From Epiperipatus broadwayi (lineage: Eukaryota > Onychophora > Udeonychophora > Euonychophora > Peripatidae): DNA of 64,000 bases. Position 1 is the stretch's first letter, and the number at the start of each line of letters is the position of its first letter. A model generated the notes under the pieces. It made no database searches. It was not told the DNA's origin and worked only from the letters and a program-made list of their open reading frames with translations. The DNA is taken from NCBI GenBank assembly GCA_028023455.1, contig JAQFVV010006197.1, positions 18,659,254 through 18,723,253 of the forward strand, given 5' to 3'. Shown one piece after another: positions 59,794-64,000 of the stretch. Both the position numbers and the translations under genes were made by a program.

Positions 59794-62082
59794 ATGGATG
59801 GGTATAAAAACCCTAAATCTGCCATTGGCAAGCTAATATCTGAAACCGCTATTAGTCCTATATCGACCGATAGCGGTGAAAACAATCATTCTGATGTAAT
59901 TTCCAAATCGTTATCAAACGCTAATGAAAACCTAATAGTCAATCAAAAACCTACTAAAACATGTAATTATAACCCTAGTAACAATCTACATAAAGCTACA
60001 GAGAAATCTGATTTTAAAAAAGCCAATACTTACATTGAAACTAACGTAAATACTGGAGAATTTCTTAAAAATCCGCAAGAGGCTGATAAAAGCTTTTTAC
60101 ATGAAGACTCTTTTAACCATAATAAACTTATTTCAAATCCTAGAGCAATTCAAACAACAGTATTAGATTCAGAACAAAAAAATCATAATCATCAGGGTAA
60201 AACACAACTTTTAGAAGTGTCAGGAAGTAAGGAGATTAAAACTTTAAATGTTAGGGATAAAAGTTTTAAAAAAACGCAAGAGGGCGCAAAACCAAAAAAT
60301 AACGTAAATTATAAAGATATTTACAACGGACCTTCTACTAAAGAAAATAAATGTTCTAACCAAATTGAAATAACTGATTTACATCAAACAAATCATAATA
60401 TAACAAAATATAAAAGTACAAATCAAAATATACACAGCAACAGTAGAAACGAAATCGAAATATCTGAAAATCAAACAGTTAATTTCACTGTTAAAAAGCG
60501 GTTTGATTGTAATGAACGTTGTACTGATGAAACAGAAAGTAATTTCAAAACACCCGAAACACACTTTACACATCATAATTTAACTAAAGATAAGAATAGA
60601 AACCAAAACTCATCCAGTTTCCAAAGATCATATGCAGAAGCAGTTCAAAATATGAATGCTATTCCGATGCAGTCTGAAATGAATCTCAAACAAGACGGTA
60701 GCTCATTCCTTAGTTATATAGATTTTGATACTGATGAAGCAACACAAAATACAAGCAACCTTCAGAATTCAAACATAACTCAAGATAATGATGAAGCATA
60801 TCAAAATATTCATATAAAATTCAACAACTCTATTCCTGAAAAATTACTTAAATTGTTTGCTAACTATACAAACGATAAAACGCTTATTTTAACAACCACT
60901 GACCAGAGTGGTAATTTTTTCAAATTCCCTCTGGAAAAATTCTTCAAAATGATAATAGAGAAAAAAATAGAAATGGGTATCAACAGAATTCTCTCACATC
61001 CCAATGACAGATATATTATCACTGAATTTAAGACATGGGGTGATAGAAACACATTCAGAAACACAATTAAAATGCTAGATGATAAATACATCATCACCAT
61101 CGATAACAATAGACCCACCACTCTTCAGGGAATCATCAAAGACTGTTTACTAAATTTTGACCACGCCGAACTTCAATCCATCTTAGAAAACTATGGTAAA
61201 ATAAGCAATTTCCAATACTGGTTTAATCCGTATACAAAAAACCACATTCAATCAAACACGGCCTCATTCACTATTACCTTAAATAAGGGGATAAACTCCA
61301 CAGACATCCCAACAGTTGTTCGTTCACGTGGATCCCCTATGGTACTCTCACTTCATGGAGTCCCACCCCAGTGCTTTCACTGCTTTGAACGCACACACTT
61401 AATTAAAGACTGCTTGGCCTGGATCTGTAAAACCTGCGGACTCAAGAAGAACAAAACACATAAATGCAATAAAAAAACAGAACCAGAAAAAACCTCCAAC
61501 AGGATTATCACAGCTAATTTAATTCAACTTGATTCTCTACACACTGAGAACACTTTTTCCAACAAGATACTACATAACACAGAAACAAATCAAAATTCAT
61601 CCTTAACAAAAACACTTCAACCAAGCTCAGAATCCAAAACCACTAACTGTGTTACTGACATTCAAATGCCTCAAATCCTCAAATCACCAGAACTGGCTCA
61701 TCCTGATACCAAATCAACACAGATGCAACACAACACCACTATTACCTCACCCTCTTTAATTGGTTCAAATGGTTCAAAGACAAACGATACCAACAAACCA
61801 GATCACAATCCTCATGAACATGCACAAAGAGTCTATGATGAAATAGACAATGTATCAACATATGAGTTCAGTGATTCAAGTGAAGAAACTGACATTGAGT
61901 CAGATGAGACTATGATAAATCTTCAACCTACTAACACAGATATTTCCAAAACTCAACATCAAGAGACAAAAGAGAAAAGACAAAAAAAAGAGAAAAGAAA
62001 AAACATACACACTCCAGTGGACCTAGTTCTGATGATGATATACAAAACAAATCCAATAACTCAAAAGCAACTCTACCTATAA
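59794..62082 (+). CDS. LINE ORF1 protein (RNA-binding, zinc knuckle)
   Basis: 762 codons from ATG at 59794. Residues 1-360 are a low-complexity Asn/Lys/Ser/Thr region; SYAEAVQNMN sits near residue 280. Residues about 440-525 look like an RRM-type fold ending VLSLHGVPPQ. A CCHC knuckle follows (CFHCFERTHLIKDC, residues 527-540) and a second Cys/His cluster (CKTCGLKKNKTHKC). The tail is acidic (about 680-720) then basic. ORF1 proteins bind element RNA in the cytoplasm to form the retrotransposition particle. The frame ends at TAA 62080-62082, just after a slippery sequence; an offset frame continues the protein-like sequence to 62324. Confidence 0.85.
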   Translation: MDGYKNPKSAIGKLISETAISPISTDSGENNHSDVISKSLSNANENLIVNQKPTKTCNYNPSNNLHKATEKSDFKKANTYIETNVNTGEFLKNPQEADKSFLHEDSFNHNKLISNPRAIQTTVLDSEQKNHNHQGKTQLLEVSGSKEIKTLNVRDKSFKKTQEGAKPKNNVNYKDIYNGPSTKENKCSNQIEITDLHQTNHNITKYKSTNQNIHSNSRNEIEISENQTVNFTVKKRFDCNERCTDETESNFKTPETHFTHHNLTKDKNRNQNSSSFQRSYAEAVQNMNAIPMQSEMNLKQDGSSFLSYIDFDTDEATQNTSNLQNSNITQDNDEAYQNIHIKFNNSIPEKLLKLFANYTNDKTLILTTTDQSGNFFKFPLEKFFKMIIEKKIEMGINRILSHPNDRYIITEFKTWGDRNTFRNTIKMLDDKYIITIDNNRPTTLQGIIKDCLLNFDHAELQSILENYGKISNFQYWFNPYTKNHIQSNTASFTITLNKGINSTDIPTVVRSRGSPMVLSLHGVPPQCFHCFERTHLIKDCLAWICKTCGLKKNKTHKCNKKTEPEKTSNRIITANLIQLDSLHTENTFSNKILHNTETNQNSSLTKTLQPSSESKTTNCVTDIQMPQILKSPELAHPDTKSTQMQHNTTITSPSLIGSNGSKTNDTNKPDHNPHEHAQRVYDEIDNVSTYEFSDSSEETDIESDETMINLQPTNTDISKTQHQETKEKRQKKEKRKNIHTPVDLVLMMIYKTNPITQKQLYL

Positions 62083-62324
62083 ATCCTACAACTTCAAAAG
62101 ACAAATCCAACAAAAGGAGAAAGGGCGGCACTTTATTGCTAACCAAAAATATGCAACTGACTAATGAGCAAGAACTTTCAATAAATGAGAATATATCTAA
62201 AGATGTCACAGCCCAAGCAAACACTCGACATAATGATGTAGAAGTTATGTTACCGGAAACCATTGACTTCGGTCAGTCAGTAGACTCTCCTGTGGACTGG
62301 TCACCTACTCCAGGAGACACATAA
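61998..62324 (+). other. Slippery heptamer and -1 frame extension of ORF1
   Basis: A AAA AAC at 61998-62004 is in the ORF1 zero frame. From 62004 the -1 frame is open for 106 codons to TAA at 62322-62324, including DDDIQNKSNNSKATLPINPT and ending DWSPTPGDT. An A8 run (61982-61989) just upstream is another slip point. Either a programmed shift or a single-base deletion in an A-run would explain the layout. Confidence 0.5.
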
Positions 62325-62394
62325 CTCACAGCCAATTCAACTGTTGATTTATACAATGAATTCACTGACACATCTTTCTACTTGAAAATTTTAA

Positions 62395-64000
62395 AAACCA
62401 ATCATAGTGTATCTTAAAATTGTTGGTACTAATGTGAGAGGCCTAAACTCTCTATAACGTATATATGCCATAAGACAGTGGTTAAATATTCACACACCCC
62501 ACATCTTCCTTATGGCCGAAACTAAATTCCACATAAAATCAAACTTACAAATCACTCAGATTCTAGAAAACTTTGGTTACACTAAATTCTCCATTGCCAC
62601 CACTGCTTCTGGAGGGGTAGGTTTCATCATTAACAAAAATAAACCACCTAATGATTTCAACATTTTATACTTAGATGGTAACATAGTCATAATCAAAGTT
62701 AACTACAGTGGCTTCATCTTCAACATCCTGTTCATTTATATTCAAAACACAGTCAATAATTTTCATCACATCATACATACAATAAATATGGTACTACACT
62801 CCAACTCATCACCGACACTTCTCCTAGGTGACTTCAATGTGAACTATGCCCACTTCAACAATAAATACTTACACCTAATCAATAAAACTCTCATGTGCGG
62901 TGAGGGATTTCTGCCCCTGGGATCCTTCTCCTTCTACACTCAAAGCTGTAAAAGTCTCATAGATCTTTTCTACTATTCACCAGAATTGCACTTCCAAATT
63001 GAAGCACAGCTTCAACTGGTAACATACTCAGACCACCTCGCACAAATTATCAAACTTCTTCCTGACAAGACACTTTACACTGGAGAATACAGTCGCCAAA
63101 CTCTCCGCATGATAACCCGCACAACAGCGACTGAAGCTATCATCTCAGAGTCCTATATTTACTTCAAAAAAATTGACATTCTATCACAACCCATTGAAGT
63201 TGCATGGTTTGCATTCATTGAAGTCATACAATCACTCATAAGTAACTACACACGAAAGCTGAAAGGTCCAGTTAAATTGCTTAATGATTTACAAAACATA
63301 AGCTCCAAACTTAAAGAAATTCCAAGTAACACAGACAACATTAAAGATATTATTTCCTTAAAATTGAAATACAAAACACAACAGGAAAAACTAGCAGAAT
63401 ACCTATCCATCAAGAGAGCAAAATTGTTCCTTGAATCTCAACATTGCTGGACCCATGGTTACATTTGCTGGGCCCTTGGAACATCAAGAATAAAAAATAC
63501 ACCCTCAATAATTATTTCTAATGGGGAATCCTGGATTGGTCAACAAATGTTGGAAGGCATTAAGCATCACTTCCAGGAAATCCTTCAAAAAGATCCTGAA
63601 ACACCACTCACTATATGGAAAAACCAAGAAGTTCCAGACATGCATTGCATAACGGAATCCATGCTACAAAACAAAATCACATTCCTTAGGGATCGAATAC
63701 ATCCTGGGCTTCATGGCATTCCACACTTCATTCTAGCCCACCTCAGCAAATTTTCAATACCAATTATCCATAGAATGAAAGACCACGTAACAGATGGAAA
63801 CAAAATTATCCCCAATCTTCACCCGATTGCCATGGTACCCTTTCTTAAGAAAAATAAACCGCCATCGGAGCTCATGAGTCTTCGACCCATCTCAATGTCC
63901 CCTCTAATTATAAAAATCATTGAATCCACTATAAAAGATATCATTCAAGAAGGTATTCTCAAATACATTTCTCCATCCCAGTTTGCCAAAAAAGGCTCAT
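62395..64000 (+). pseudogene. LINE ORF2 (endonuclease and 5' part of reverse transcriptase), one stop
   Basis: The frame has no ATG at its head and meets TAA at 62455-62457. It is then open to the window end (over 510 codons). In order: KIVGTNVRGLNS (Asn box), IFLMAETKF (catalytic Glu), LLLGDFNVNYAHFNNKYLHL, QLVTYSDHLAQI (SDH), a linker, then polymerase motifs HPGLHGIPHFILAHL and SLRPISMSPLIIKIIES and SPSQFAKKGS at the edge. The stop lies between the first two endonuclease boxes and would block the full protein. In an active copy it would nick DNA and copy the RNA. Confidence 0.85.

Larger units (their letters stand above)
59564..64000 (+). mobile_element. Two-ORF LINE, right end beyond window
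   Basis: It comprises a 5' region (about 59564-59793), ORF1 (59794-62082 plus an offset extension), a short spacer and ORF2 (from about 62395). It is the same family as 21130-25918 but far better preserved: ORF1 is open for 762 codons and ORF2 for 514 codons after a single stop. The left boundary is set loosely after ATTTTCATTACAG. The 3' half of ORF2 and the tail are outside the window. Confidence 0.85.

Noticed and set aside
60379-62263. Minus-strand frames opposite the LINE ORF1
   Set aside because: Shadows of the 762-codon plus-strand ORF1.

Overview
The window is strongly A+T-rich (roughly three quarters by eye) with no bacterial features: no operons, no ribosome binding sites, no long gene-dense stretch. 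Short exons bounded by GT/AG signals, AATAAA sites, microsatellites, tRNA-derived SINEs, LINE, Penelope-like and LTR-type retroelement remains all point to a nuclear genome of an invertebrate animal. I cannot fix the phylum from sequence alone. Most of the window is intergenic or intronic DNA holding transposable elements in various states of decay.

Layout, left to right. 0-6 kb: a tRNA-like SINE, then a ~0.95-kb imperfect palindrome whose two arms carry the GIY-YIG endonuclease end of a Penelope-like element, then a second SINE. 6.1-7.2 kb: copy 1 of an unclassified 1.08-kb repeat (copy 2 at 16.3-17.4 kb). 7.5-11.3 kb (minus strand): a decayed LTR-retrotransposon-like unit with Gag-type coiled coil and a retropepsin, but no reverse transcriptase. 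12.0-12.3 kb: a TATA-containing promoter candidate with a possible first exon. 13.1-13.3 kb: an isolated, well-formed coding block ending at TGA but open beyond it. 14.0-14.5 kb: a SINE-like repeat with a perfect pol III B box. 19.2-20.5 kb: relic LINE. 21.1-25.9 kb (minus): a nearly full-length but broken LINE related to the younger copy at the right edge. 26.3-26.7 kb: a 5'-truncated RTE-type LINE with an exact 11-bp target duplication. 28.98-29.78 kb (minus): the last two exons of a host-like gene. 30.4-31.9 kb: SINE plus LINE tail relic. 33.9-34.4 kb: minisatellite. 37.04-37.56 kb: a 420-bp repeat in 1.25 copies, whose junction folds like a hammerhead ribozyme (retrozyme-like). 38.8 kb: SINE. 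39.7-42.8 kb (minus): two relic RTE-type LINEs. 44.2 kb: MITE candidate. 47.3-48.1 kb (minus): last two exons of a membrane-protein gene, with a near-perfect 218-bp hairpin in the adjoining upstream sequence. 52.5-53.1 kb: promoter-like cluster. 56.56-56.90 kb: six copies of a dyad-symmetric motif. 59.5-64 kb (plus): a LINE with a 762-codon ORF1 and an ORF2 (endonuclease plus start of reverse transcriptase) running off the window.

The elements with recognisable machinery are LINEs of two groups: a two-ORF family with a zinc-knuckle ORF1 (21-26 kb and 59-64 kb) and RTE-type elements (20, 26, 40 and 42 kb). The SINEs, the 1.08-kb repeat and the hammerhead-type repeat have no coding capacity and would depend on enzymes made elsewhere. 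Only two multi-exon host genes are supported, both on the minus strand and both by matching splice phases.
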